From positions 1-21,194 of the forward strand of contig JBNGIS010008428.1 of assembly GCA_049999725.1 (NCBI GenBank): a DNA stretch of 21,194 nt, written 5' to 3'. A program made the translations under genes and the position numbers. The notes under the pieces were generated by a model. It was given only the letters and a program-made list of their open reading frames with translations, was not told where the DNA came from and did not search any database. This document shows, one piece after another, positions 1-8,956 of this stretch. Every line of letters begins with the position of its first letter. Position 1 is the first letter of the stretch. This DNA is from Haplomitrium mnioides. Lineage: Eukaryota > Marchantiophyta > Haplomitriopsida > Calobryales.

Positions 1-397
1 CCCCAGGGCAGGCTGTCCTCCAAGTTAGATAGTTAGGAAATTAGTTAATGGGCTTGGCTTGGCCCTCAACAATTAGGTTATTTTTATTACTTTTGATATT
101 TTTATTTCTCCATCAGACTTATGAAGTAAACTTATCCTGATCCAACTTAACACCGCATTCCAGTATATTATTTCCATGACTTGTGACCTCAATCCTCCCC
201 TTCTCTCCAAGCCTGTCTTGACCCCTTTTTATGTACATTGGAAGCCTTTTTTTCCCAAAACATCTAACCTGCATGGCTTCTCACTTAATTTTTTAAAATT
301 TTTTGAAAATATTACACAAAGTACCTTTACACCCGGCTGACACACTCTCAGGAGTTCTTGCTTGCCTAGACCCGTGAGTCAAGTCACGCTAGGTTTT
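1..397. other. Intergenic or intronic AT-rich sequence, no gene seen
   Basis: No open frame or motif here can be supported. The sequence is AT-rich with poly-T and poly-A tracts. It precedes the first minisatellite block and may be part of an intron of the broken gene that starts at 646, because that gene's first visible exon opens with a splice acceptor rather than a start codon. Confidence 0.5.
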
Positions 398-587
398 CGA
401 GAGTCCATACGAGCATGGACTCTCAAGTCCATATGCGCATAGACTCCCCAGCCCTTGCACGTTTGGACTTGGGAGTCTATGCGCGCATTGAATGCCCATG
501 CATGTATGGTTATTAGAGTCCAAGCGCGCATTGAATGCATATGCGTGTTTGGTTATTAGAGTCCATGCGCGTATTGAATGCATTGTC
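398..587. repeat. Minisatellite block 1 (about 23-24 bp units, palindromic core)
   Basis: Degenerate tandem units built around GAGTCCATxxGxGCAT, such as GTCCATACGAGCATGGAC and AGTCCATATGCGCATAGACT. Several units are near-palindromes centred on a TGCGCG or GTACGC core. Two later units are longer (about 43 bp) and share GGTTATTAGAGTCCA. The block ends about 55 bases before the TTTTCAG splice acceptor at 645, so it probably lies in an intron or the 5' flank of the gene at 646-4022. The minus-strand open frame across it is a by-product of the repeat period and is not a gene. Confidence 0.75.
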
Positions 588-1396
588 TTATCTCTTACCT
601 TGAACACTAGTACTTGTGCTTAATCATTTTTTGTTTTGTTTTCAGTTTACTCAGTTTCTGGCGAATTTCGTTGATGGCTACAAAGACGCAAAGTGTGATT
701 TCATCAAGTTGGCCATTCATATCAAGATTCTGAAGCCCAAATAGGGCGTTAATATTCAACAACTAGTGCTGCATTTGAGTGTGGCAACATTTTCAGTTCA
801 CGTGGCAGACCCTTCTGCCCAAAAAAGAAAAAAGAAAGAAGGTGGAGCTAGCTGAGGCTCCCAAAAAGAAGAAACAAACGGTCGAGAAGAAAAAGCCTGC
901 TTTAGTACCGGTCATTGACGAGGATCCAACCCTCTCCAAATCTCCAGTAAGGTCGTCTTCTGTTGCTCCTTTGTCTTCAGCACCAAGCAGCTCGGGGCAA
1001 GAATCAAAGTCGGATCCAGTTTGGGCTCTAACATCAAGAGTAAAAAAAGGCAATCTCACAAGGGGTTACAAACTTTCCAGGAAAGGGAGCAGGTGGACCC
1101 TCAGACAATGTCTAAGAAAGACAAAAACAAAATAAGGGAGTCTCCAATCCAATGATGTAGAGTCTGCAAAAAAAAAAAAAAAAATCACCATTAGGCTAGA
1201 GAATTTGAATTTGCCGAAACTTGGAATGGACAACTGGGGACCTTTCAAGATTAGAAGGCTAAATGAAGATTTTGTTGAGCTTCTGGCACAAAGAATGCTC
1301 ACAAACAAGTATGTGTATAGTTTTTGCATTGTTGTTGTTGACCTGAAGTGTGGGTTTAAGGACAAGTCAGAGCTCGATATTAGGAACCCTAGCAAG

Positions 1397-1450
1397 TATC
1401 ACTACGAGATTGCAGGAGGAAATCACAATGCTGCAGCAAAGCAACTATTG
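1397..1450 (+). other. ParB-like motif within the decayed gene
   Basis: The reading YHYEIAGGNHNAAAKQLL resembles the ParB/sulfiredoxin-fold signature, in which a strand is followed by a G-[GE]-[NRH]-[HR]-x-x-A-A helix start. About 60 residues upstream lies a segment typical of the start of such domains (NWGPFKIRRLNEDFVELLA). The fold assignment rests on this motif alone and is an inference. Confidence 0.5.
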
Positions 1451-2119
1451 ATTATAAAATACGAAGCGAAGAATCCGGCATTATCGCTCTGCAACTATTA
1501 TGTGTACATGGGCCTTACACCAATAGAGGCCCACATTTTTGGAATAGATGACAACTACGACCAGAGGTACAGATTGGACTTGACCTCTATTCAAAAGGTT
1601 GAATATTGGCATCAAAGATTTGTAGAGAGTGGGATGGTGTCATCCCAGAAATTGAAAAGAGAATTAGTGTTGGAAACCTTGGAGATCAAGCCCAAGTTCA
1701 CAATTGAGAAGACAGTCTCTTCTCAAGACAACTGGTTCTAATTGGCATTCAGAAGTGGTGAGCTCTGGGATCTACAATAGAGCACATTTTTTATGTGGGA
1801 GAAGAATACCGTTAAGGGCTAGAAGCCGAAGGCCAAGGGATATCTTAGAATGGAAGACATGAAGTGGACACCTTGGAGGTCCCTTTAGGGTCTTTAGGAC
1901 GAAGTTAAAATTTCAGTTTTGAAACGGGTGGAAGCTAGAGAGCTTTCAATGGATGAAGTGTCTCGGGAGGCAGAGAGACATAAAATTTTGGCAGTTATGG
2001 TAAAAAGCTTTTGTTCAGAAGTTTACTTCAACAGTTGGGAGGAAGCAAGAGAGGAGTACCCTCTCCACACTGAGGAGTCCAAAATGGCTGCTTTCTATTC
2101 TAGCTTTGAGAAGCTTTTG

Positions 2120-2751
2120 GTAAGTTCTTCTTTTCACAGTACATTCATTTCTTTGGAGTTACAGTGAATTTACTTTAAGTTGTCTTTGGTTTTGATAAAA
2201 TAGGTTTTGAGCCTTTCATGCAAGGACTATGAAGTCCATGTACGCATGGACTTCTTAGTCTCTTTGGGGCTTTACTTCATAGTTCAAGCGCTCCTAGGCT
2301 TCATAGTCTATGCGCGCATGGACTTTGCAATCCTTGCGCAATTGGACTTTACAATCCACATACGCAGTGCTTCCCCTCTTTGACCTTAGAGTCTAAGCGC
2401 ATCTGCCTTGGAGGTCTATGCGTGTATGGAGTAAGAATTCTAGGCGGCCTGGACTAAGAAGTCCATGTACGCATGGACTAAGAAGTCCAAACACGCTTGG
2501 ACAGGGAAGTCCCTGCGTGTAAGGACTGCAAAGTCCAAGCGGGTTTGGGCTACCAATTCCTAGCGTGGAAGGACGAGCAAGGACTTTGAAGTCCAAGCTT
2601 TCCTCGACATCAAAGTCCCTGGGCGCATGAACTTTGAAGTCCTTATGCGCATTGACTTCATTGTCCATGCGAGCATAGAATTCAATGTCCTTCTCTAGTC
2701 TTTAATTTCTTTTTGTCTTCTCATATTGTTTTATGTTTTTGCTATGTGTAG
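2120..2751 (+). other. Intron of the decayed gene, filled by minisatellite
   Basis: The donor TTG|GTAAGT is at 2119/2120 and the acceptor TATGTGTAG|GGAGAC ends at 2751. Removing 2120-2751 joins two open frames in phase 0 (..GAG AAG CTT TTG + GGA GAC AAA..). That supports a real former intron, and shows this copy is not a processed retrocopy. Confidence 0.75.
2221..2690. repeat. Minisatellite block 2 (about 19 units of 24 bp, inside the intron)
   Basis: Units of about 24 bp follow a pattern of GAAGTCC, a 9-10 base GC-richer core and GGACTT. The best units contain GTCCATGTACGCATGGAC, and one has GTCTATGCGCGCATGGAC. Two near-identical palindromic units are at about 2237 and 2458. Most units keep the outer GTCC...GGAC arms while the core varies (ATGTACGCAT, AAGCGGGTTT, CTGCGTGTAA). 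The block occupies most of the 632-bp intron. Because 24 is a multiple of three, a spurious periodic frame appears on the minus strand (about 2393-2668). Confidence 0.8.
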
Positions 2752-3308
2752 GGAGACAAAATGTTCAAATGTCAACTGGAGAAAAAATTGACAGCAGTTG
2801 CCAAAGGTCAAAAAAGATTAGGGGTCGAAGAAGCCTTAGAAGATTAGGACCATGCCCCCACACTCATTTCCTATCTTATAGCTTTTCTTCTTCATTGCCA
2901 AAAAGCTAGAGAGTGGAAATCAAGGCATCAAAGCAATGGTGCATCTCTTCCAACTAATGGAGTTGTGAGAGACGAGGACGAGGACTTATTATCCTATGTC
3001 GATGGTTTCAACGTGGCATTTTACCAAGTCTACAAGGAGGCCAATGCTCGTCAGTTGAAGGGCTTTGTGAAACCTATGTGTTTCATTTTGGCGATTGCGG
3101 TTACTACTTACGGCTACAACCTTAAGGAATCTAAGCATGATGAATCTGAACCTTTTTCCAAAGATGACATTTTTAACATGGTTTCATCTTTTGCGGCAAT
3201 CACAACGTCGGATTTTTGGTCTTTGGTAATTATACATTTGTTGCAACAATTTAGCATCGTTGAGAATGCTCTTTCGGAAGTTTGTTGTGCCATCAACCAC
3301 GATATTTG

Positions 3309-3404
3309 GTAAGTTGTTCTTTGATTCTTTAGTTTTTAGTTGCTCTTTTTTACTTTCTTGCACTTTTATTACAATGTTTGATTTGTTTGTTTTTTTTTTA
3401 CAAG
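3309..3404 (+). other. Second intron of the decayed gene (96 bp)
   Basis: The donor ATTTG|GTAAGT is at 3308/3309. A poly-T tract leads to the acceptor TTTACAAG ending at 3404. Joining TG to the following G rebuilds a TGG codon and continues the frame (HDIW, AKAIFII). The size and T-richness fit a plant intron. Confidence 0.7.
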
Positions 3405-4159
3405 GGCAAAAGCAATATTCATCATTCTCGAGGTTCTAAAATCACACACGCCTATGAGTATTGGGATGTGGGCTACTAGACAAAAGAAGGAAAGAGGAGC
3501 ATAAGGCTTTTTAATTTGTAGCCTGCTCGTGCGACTAGTCTACCTCGACAAATAATGCGTAGTGTTTTTAATTGTCCAACGGTTTTGGCAAAACTTAAAC
3601 ATCCATAAGATGATGGTCCTATTAATGTTTATCAAAAGCCGTAGGCTCTTTACAAATTTTTCATTGACCATTTGCCAACACAACAAGATTGGATCTTAGA
3701 TCTTTGCTTTGGATCGAGCACAAGCCTTGACTATGCTTTAAAATTGATGCAAAATTGCATCGTGGTGGAATATGATAGACGTCAGTCTATCTACATTCCT
3801 TAGAGAGTTTTGACAATGGCTTCCTTGCCATCTGATGTGACAAAATCATAGATAGTATATGCATACCACAAGGAACTTGTTCCTCTTGGTACTACAAGTG
3901 CTATTGGAGATTTTGTTGTCATGTCTGGGACTGGAAAGTCTCTACATGACTCTCTAACGACTGCAGATGCTCAATCATTGGATTTAGATGAGACAATTCC
4001 TCCCAAAGAGGATAGAGCCTGAGCATCTGTTTGAACAAATTATTTTATTAATAAACTATTTTTTTACAAATTTTTATTTGCTAAAGTTTCAACTTGTTGC
4101 ACCTCAAATCCATTTTAAGTCTTTTCATTACAATTCAATTTGATGCATATAAGAATGGT

Positions 4160-4606
4160 TTGGAGTCAATTGCTAGTATAAGAATCGTTTGGAATCCTTG
4201 TGCACTTGGGCTTGGAGTCCATATGCACATGAGCTTTAGCAATCTCTGGCCGCCTAGGCGTTAGGGCTATTGTTTAGAGTCTATGCACGTATAAGCTTTA
4301 AGGTTTTTGTTCAAAGTCCCCGCACACATAAGCTTTAGGGTTCTCGTTTAAAGTCAATGCCCGTATAGACTTTAGAGTTCTTGTTTAGAGTCTAGCCGCA
4401 CATAGAATTTAGGGTTCTTGTTCGAAGTCTACGCGTGCCTAACTTTATTGTTCTCATTTAGAGTCTTTGCACGTATATGCTTTAGGATTCACATTCGGAG
4501 TTTATGCGTACATAGGCTTTAGGGTTCTAGTTTGGAGTCTATGCTTGCTTAGGATTTAACAGCTACAACACTTATAGTCTGGTTCAAAGTTCCTACGCGA
4601 ATAAAC
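4160..4606. repeat. Minisatellite block 3 (about 37-bp units with TTTAGGGTT)
   Basis: Roughly eleven degenerate units, each about 36-38 bp, follow the order TTTAGGGTTCT, TGTTT, AGAGTCTATGCRCGYATAG. The second half matches the units of blocks 1 and 2. The first half adds a TTTAGGG heptamer, which is identical to the Arabidopsis-type telomere unit but occurs once per unit. The block starts about 140 bases after the closing TGA of the decayed gene. Confidence 0.75.
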
Positions 4607-5790
4607 ATCCACGTTTGCATATAATTGTTTTCATAAAAAGATATATGTTTTATTTAATTTTTGATGAATTTAGTATATTCACAATAGTGTGAGGTTTTAA
4701 GAAAATATTGCAATAACTAAAATCCTTACTATTGCGGGTGTTTATTATAAAGAAATTGTTAAAATATAATCTCAATGTAAAATACACAATTTGTATTTCT
4801 AAAAAATGATTTTCTTTGCGAAAAAAAGATTGCAAACGCACAATTGATGTTTTTCATTACCAAATCACAAAAAATAATATTTGTGACTACCAAGTGAAAC
4901 TGGAACTTAGTAGCAGTTTCTAGTTCAAAGTAGCGGTTGTTAGCTATCTGCATATGGTTAGATCAAGTGCTTGTGCTAGTGGAGCAGCCAAAGGAGGTTT
5001 CTCAACAACTACAAGCTCATGTAGATTTCTACTTGATTAGAGTTTGATATTCATAGGAGCTATCTATACATGTTGTATGTTTTGAGAAAGTATAGTATGT
5101 GTTGACATTGAAAACACTAGAATAAAAGCTAGTGAAGATGTAGGCATTTGTATGCATTAAGCTGTATGTGATGGTTTCTACTAGTGGTTTCTACTACGTT
5201 GGTTGTGATTGATAATTTGTAATCTATAGAAGAAGAGGCATAATCATTAACTATTTTTGCATATTCTATTGTTGCTATGATTAGTATTGTGCCTACTACT
5301 ATAATTGTTATTGATGTTCAAATCTATTTGATTGTTGCCTTGGAGGTTGGTACTCATACTATTGAAATAGACATTATGGTCTTCCTTGTTTGATATTATC
5401 TAGCTATATAGCTCTGACTTGGACAATAGTTATAACAAGTTTCTCTAGAAGGAGGTATTGACTTATAATAATAGAATTGTCTTCCTTGAAACTATTAAGG
5501 TACATGAGAGCCTTGCTGCTACATTGAAAAAACAACAAGTTGATATTGGTTTTATCCTTGATCTTGTAGAGAACCTTGAAAAATACCTTAGTGATAAGAT
5601 ATAGTCGTATATGAAATAAGTATGACTTGCTGGTTTTGAGCAACTTTGATTGCTCTGACTACATGACATGTATTTCTATCATGTAGTACAAAGAGATAAA
5701 TATCACACAATTTAGAAACTCGGCATGGCTCTAGAGAGGAATGTTGCTTGTTGAAATGTGTATACCATATATTTGTAGATGGAATATGAT
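4607..5790. other. AT-rich region, no supportable gene
   Basis: No gene can be supported. Short open frames on both strands have low-complexity composition. On the minus strand, 5240-5390 reads as an Asn-rich segment that could be the linker downstream of the gag relic at 6093-6735. On the plus strand, about 5410-5600 has a moderately coding-like stretch (..NNRIVFLETIKVHESLAA..) with stops on both sides; I do not recognise it. Confidence 0.35.
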
Positions 5791-6018
5791 CATTTGTGTC
5801 GGATGTTGACCTAATTTATGATAATTAACTTGCTAACAAAGAAGAAACTTGATGTTTAAGATATTCTATTTGTGTTAGATGTTGACCTAATTTATGATAA
5901 TTGACCTACTAACAAAGAAGAAACCTTATGTTTAAGATATTCCATTTGTGTCAGATGTTGACATAATTTATGATAATTGACTTGCTAACAAAGAAGAAAC
6001 CTTATATTTAAGATATTC
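5791..6018. repeat. Three tandem copies of a 76-bp repeat
   Basis: Exact 76-base periodicity: units at 5791-5866, 5867-5942 and 5943-6018. Each starts YATTTGTGT and ends TTTAAGATATTC, and the units differ at only a few bases each. The repeat lies just left of the gag relic and may be in its 3' sequence. Confidence 0.9.
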
Positions 6019-6092
6019 CTTGAAGTCAGGATAAATAGTTAGAAGAAACTAATTGTTTAGATCTAGTAGGAGTAGCAAGAAAATGAATCGAT

Positions 6093-6735
6093 GTTACGTG
6101 ACTTGATCCTATAGGAGAAACATGTAAATCAATACTTGAAAGAAGAGAAAATTGATCTTTTTTTGGCAATGTTTTCTCATATGCAGCAACTAGCTGTATA
6201 GTGTGGTTTAATATTTGGGGATTCTGAAGTAGAATATGCTCTTACATTGCTTATAGTAAACCTCTTATAAAAAATTAAGTTTGATCTTCATCTAGTGAAA
6301 CATTTCTTCTTTGTTTACTAATACCATAAATTGATTGCCATACTCTTGTATAGATTCTCTAGCAAACATTTTGATAGAAGTTAATGCATCTCTAGCTCTA
6401 TCAAAATGATAAGCAAGTCAAAAGTAAGTAAAAAAACTTCACATAATGGAACATATTCCTCTACATGTGTGGCTTTTCTAAGGTACTAATTGACAACATC
6501 ACCATCTAGAGTGGTGGGAAAATAAGCTTATTTAAGCTTAGGTGAATATAATATAGGTCCAATGATAATTTGAAATTTATTAAGGCGTGTGTTTGCATCA
6601 ACTTTATTTGCCGACTATTTTTCCACTAGACTTTGGACGTGAATGTCTAGAGTATATTGCCATATTGCTAGTATTTTCTAGTTCTAAAGTATATGCACTA
6701 TCTGCTACTGCTTGTTGCTTTATCCAAAAAAGAGA
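6093..6735 (-). mobile_element. Degenerate LTR-retrotransposon gag (Ty3/gypsy-like), minus strand
   Basis: Reading the minus strand from about 6735 down to 6093 gives an interrupted gag-like protein. Landmarks in order: a segment ending AYFPTTLDGDVV, a stop where a Trp is usual, YLRKATHVEEYVPL, ARDALTSIKMFARES, IQEYGNQFMVLVNKEE, SLDEDQ...FFIRGLL, and HILLQNPQ...VAAYE. These are the usual Retrotrans_gag landmarks: a Y..F helix after the 'ES-x-x-EY' turn and a downstream FIRGL...A..YE block. Several stops and at least two frameshifts show it is dead. No zinc knuckle, protease, RT or integrase was seen to the left, and no LTR pair was found. Family assignment beyond gag is an inference. Confidence 0.6.
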
Positions 6736-7590
6736 AGTAAGAAGTTGACGACCAATGTATTTTTTGCTCTAGAAAAAGTGGAATGGCTTATACATAGTTG
6801 CAAAATGCATGTTAATCCTAAGCATGATAGCTAACTACTGCTAAAAAAAAAACAAACAAAAATGAAGGAGCAATGAATTTGAATTCAAACAACCATTAGT
6901 TGAAGTAAAGAACAAGAAACAACCAATTCTTACTACTATACAACTATGAAGACAAAAGTCAACTCCAAGAAAGCAAAGAGAGGGCAAGTTAAGTATGCTT
7001 TAAAGGTCTAAGAATGAAAAGGATTATATCTAAGAGAAGCAATGTGATCAATATCTTTGAAATCAAAAGCATCAAAAGGAATCTAAGTAGCAAAGTACCA
7101 TAAGGTGTACATTCATTCTATCCACATCCGATACATAAAATGTTTTTTTGTTATTCTATTGAATGCTACTATCTCAAAGTACTCTATTTGAGACGACAAC
7201 CATTACAATAGAGTCACTATTGGTGTTGCTCTATGACCTTTTTAAAGGGAGAAAAGAAGTCTAAATTGTACTCATCAACCAAAGCATTTCTTTTGATCAA
7301 CCAAAACGTAGAATGAAGTGTTGTCTTGGTCTCTAGTTCATTGAATAGAACTCTTGAATCTCCGTTGTTTCATCCAATTGCTTCTTGATACTTGATTGCT
7401 CTACCTTGAGTCCATGACAATTTCTTGATGAAACTAACTAAGACTACACTAACATTTATGAAAGTGCTTAAACATGTGAGTAGAGCTTCAAGTAGGTCCA
7501 CACCAATCTAAGAGTGTCATTATTCAATTGACAAAATAAGTTTCTACTACCCATACCCATTGATGAAAGAGCTTATAGTGTCCTTGTATC
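6736..7590. other. AT-rich spacer, no gene seen
   Basis: Nothing coding is supportable. If the gag relic is part of an element read on the minus strand, its leader and 5' LTR would lie here. GCTCTATGACC at about 7228 is only loosely like the complement of a methionine-tRNA primer site, and I do not call it. Confidence 0.4.
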
Positions 7591-7941
7591 AACACAGCTT
7601 CAAGTACAAATTAATGAAAGAGGTTCTAGATACGAACTTGAGTAAAAATAAGATTCTTCATGTTTTTCACAGCAAACAAGAAACTCTTTGGATGAAAACC
7701 CAAAAGAGTTTTTACAAAACCGCATGATGAAGGGCAATTTGTTGGCAGCTTTGGAGTGTAGTTGTGAGTGGTGTGCAATCACAGTTGAGAACAACGGTTT
7801 CCCGAGGCAGTGGATCGATCCTGTCATTAGCAAGAGCATTCAAATGATAGAACTCACTGCTCTGAGAACAATGGATCGAGACGAGAGCTTTGCAAATAGA
7901 ATTCACAAGGCTAGACTGGGAATTTATAATAGAACGCTATA

Positions 7942-7947
7942 TTTATT
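7942..7947 (-). terminator. Candidate polyadenylation signal for the fucose synthase gene
   Basis: TTTATT on the plus strand is AATAAA on the minus strand, about 63 bases past the TAA stop of the fucose synthase gene. This spacing is plausible for a plant 3' UTR. The cleavage site cannot be placed from sequence alone. Confidence 0.4.
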
Positions 7948-8009
7948 GCGAGTGGTTTCATGCGGGTCAAAACAGAGTAGAAGTGGGGAGATTGGCATCT
8001 CTCTCGTAG

Positions 8010-8945
8010 TTAGGCTTGTATGAAATTCTCTACATACCATTTGTATGTGTCTATCAAACCTTCGTGGAGAGAAACTTTGGGTTTCCATCCCAAGCTAGCC
8101 AGTTTGGAACTGTCCATAAGCTTCCTGGGAGTTCCATCAGGCTTTGTGGAGTCCCAGACGAGCTCTCCTTGAAACCCAACAACATCCTTCACCAGTTCTG
8201 CAAGCGCTTTAATGCTGACCTCCTTTCCGCTTCCAATGTTCACGTGCGAAAGGTCGCTGTAGTTCTCCATCAGGTAAATCACAGCATCCGCAAGATCATC
8301 AACATGCAGAAATTCCCGAAGAGGAGAGCCTGATCCCCACACAACCACTTCTTTTGCATTGGCTATTTTGGCTTCATGAAATCGTCTTATCAGAGCCGGC
8401 ATGACATGAGAGTTTTCTGGGTGAAAGTTGTCATGCGGTCCATACAGGTTTGTTGGCATGCCCGAAATCGTGTCAAACTTGTGCTGCAGACGATAAGCTT
8501 GGCACATCTTGATTCCAGCAATTTTCGCTAAGGCGTACCACTCGTTGGTAGGTTCCAAAGGACCAGTAAGTAGGGAATCCTCTGTAATGGGCTGAGGAGC
8601 GAACTTGGGATAAATACAAGAAGATCCAAGAAACAAGAGCTTCTTCACTCCACTTCTGAATGCAGCATCAATAACATTCGTCTGGATTTGCAAATTTACA
8701 GCGATAAAGTCTGCAGGATATGTGCTGTTGGCGTGTATACCCCCAACTAGCGCTGCCGCTATGATTGCATAAGTCGGTTTCTCGACTTCGAAAAAAGCTT
8801 CTACATCAGCCTGACGAGTGAGATCGAGCTCCTTGTGAGACTTCAGGATCAAGTTATTGAACCCTTGCTTTTGCAAAGCACGCACGACAGCTGCCCCAAC
8901 CAATCCTCGATGCCCTGCAACGTAGATCTTCGCTCCTTTCTCCAT
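8010..8945 (-). CDS. GER1: GDP-L-fucose synthase (GDP-4-keto-6-deoxymannose 3,5-epimerase-4-reductase)
   Basis: This enzyme makes GDP-L-fucose, the donor for plant cell-wall and glycoprotein fucosylation. It epimerises and then reduces GDP-4-keto-6-deoxymannose with NADPH, in the cytosol. The protein is 311 residues, full length for the family (about 312 in Arabidopsis GER1), in one exon as in known plant GER genes. Visible landmarks: the Rossmann loop GHRGLVG (11-17), GSSCIYPK (107-114) with Ser108 and Cys110, YALAK (137-141) with the catalytic Tyr and Lys, [19 protein letters not shown] (163-181) with His180, [11 protein letters not shown], and a C-terminal [13 protein letters not shown] block. 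An in-frame TGA 24 bases upstream of the ATG (8970-8972) supports this start. Residue 66 is Leu in AAALVGGI, where the family normally has Lys. The stop is TAA. GER1 versus GER2 cannot be decided, so the symbol means the family. It appears functional. Confidence 0.95.
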   Translation of the reverse strand: MEKGAKIYVAGHRGLVGAAVVRALQKQGFNNLILKSHKELDLTRQADVEAFFEVEKPTYAIIAAALVGGIHANSTYPADFIAVNLQIQTNVIDAAFRSGVKKLLFLGSSCIYPKFAPQPITEDSLLTGPLEPTNEWYALAKIAGIKMCQAYRLQHKFDTISGMPTNLYGPHDNFHPENSHVMPALIRRFHEAKIANAKEVVVWGSGSPLREFLHVDDLADAVIYLMENYSDLSHVNIGSGKEVSIKALAELVKDVVGFQGELVWDSTKPDGTPRKLMDSSKLASLGWKPKVSLHEGLIDTYKWYVENFIQA

Positions 8946-8956
8946 GACTGCAGCTA

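Larger units (their letters stand above)
646..4022 (+). pseudogene. Decayed multi-exon gene: Lys-rich/ParB-like region plus beta-class DNA methyltransferase domain
   Basis: Seen: three exons (646-2119, 2752-3308, 3405-4022) joined by GTAAGT donors and TAG/AAG acceptors, with codon phase kept across both introns. Exon 1 has a Lys-rich segment (about 820-1150, nuclear-signal-like) and then a ParB-like block with YEIAGGNHNAAAKQLL near 1405-1450. Exon 2 is acidic near its start, then hydrophobic. Exon 3 carries VYQKP, then DWILDLCFGSSTSLDYAL and CIVVEYDRRQ (about 3625-3785). This is the layout of the QKP block, motif I and the following VE.D strand in N6_N4_Mtase proteins; motif I here has GSST where GSGT is usual. 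I could not find the catalytic [DNS]PP[YFW] motif. Breaks: frameshifts near 800-830, 1010, 1140-1185 and 3480-3497; stops at 742, 1739, 1778, 1820, 1886, 1895, 2845, 3519, 3606, 3642, 3801 and 3849. The frame closes with TGA at 4020-4022. ParB-plus-N6_N4_Mtase proteins are known from bacteria and phages. That this is one fused gene is inferred from continuous phase. The true 5' exon is not visible. Confidence 0.7.

Noticed and set aside
389-607. Minus-strand open frame across minisatellite block 1
   Set aside because: It is produced by the repeat period and reads as repeated GL-x-SPC-like words with no domain.
2393-2668. Minus-strand open frame of 91 codons
   Set aside because: It lies wholly inside the 24-bp minisatellite; its 8-residue periodicity comes from the repeat.
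2221-2690. CRISPR-like array (24-bp palindromic repeats)
   Set aside because: Units are contiguous and degenerate with no unique spacers of constant length, and the context is a eukaryotic intron.
742-3851. A reassigned genetic code (TAG/TAA read as Gln), suggested by an all-TAG/TAA stop set and a closing TGA
   Set aside because: The neighbouring fucose synthase uses CAA/CAG for Gln and ends with TAA, the gene also carries frameshifts, and TAG exceeds TAA tenfold-to-two even though CAA is the common Gln codon here. A reassigned code would favour TAA in such AT-rich DNA. Methylation-driven CAG-to-TAG decay fits better.
742-3851. Organellar DNA with RNA editing that would restore Gln from stop codons
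   Set aside because: GT-AG nuclear introns, LINEs, a solo LTR and satellite DNA in the same window show nuclear DNA, where such editing is not known. Frameshifts would not be repaired.
7228-7238. Primer-binding site for the gag element (GCTCTATGACC)
   Set aside because: It matches the complement of a methionine-tRNA end only loosely, and no LTR end is seen beside it.
7688-8023. Plus-strand open frame of 111 codons next to the fucose synthase
   Set aside because: It overlaps the 3' end and probable 3' UTR of the intact minus-strand gene, has no recognisable motif and no repeat or splice support.
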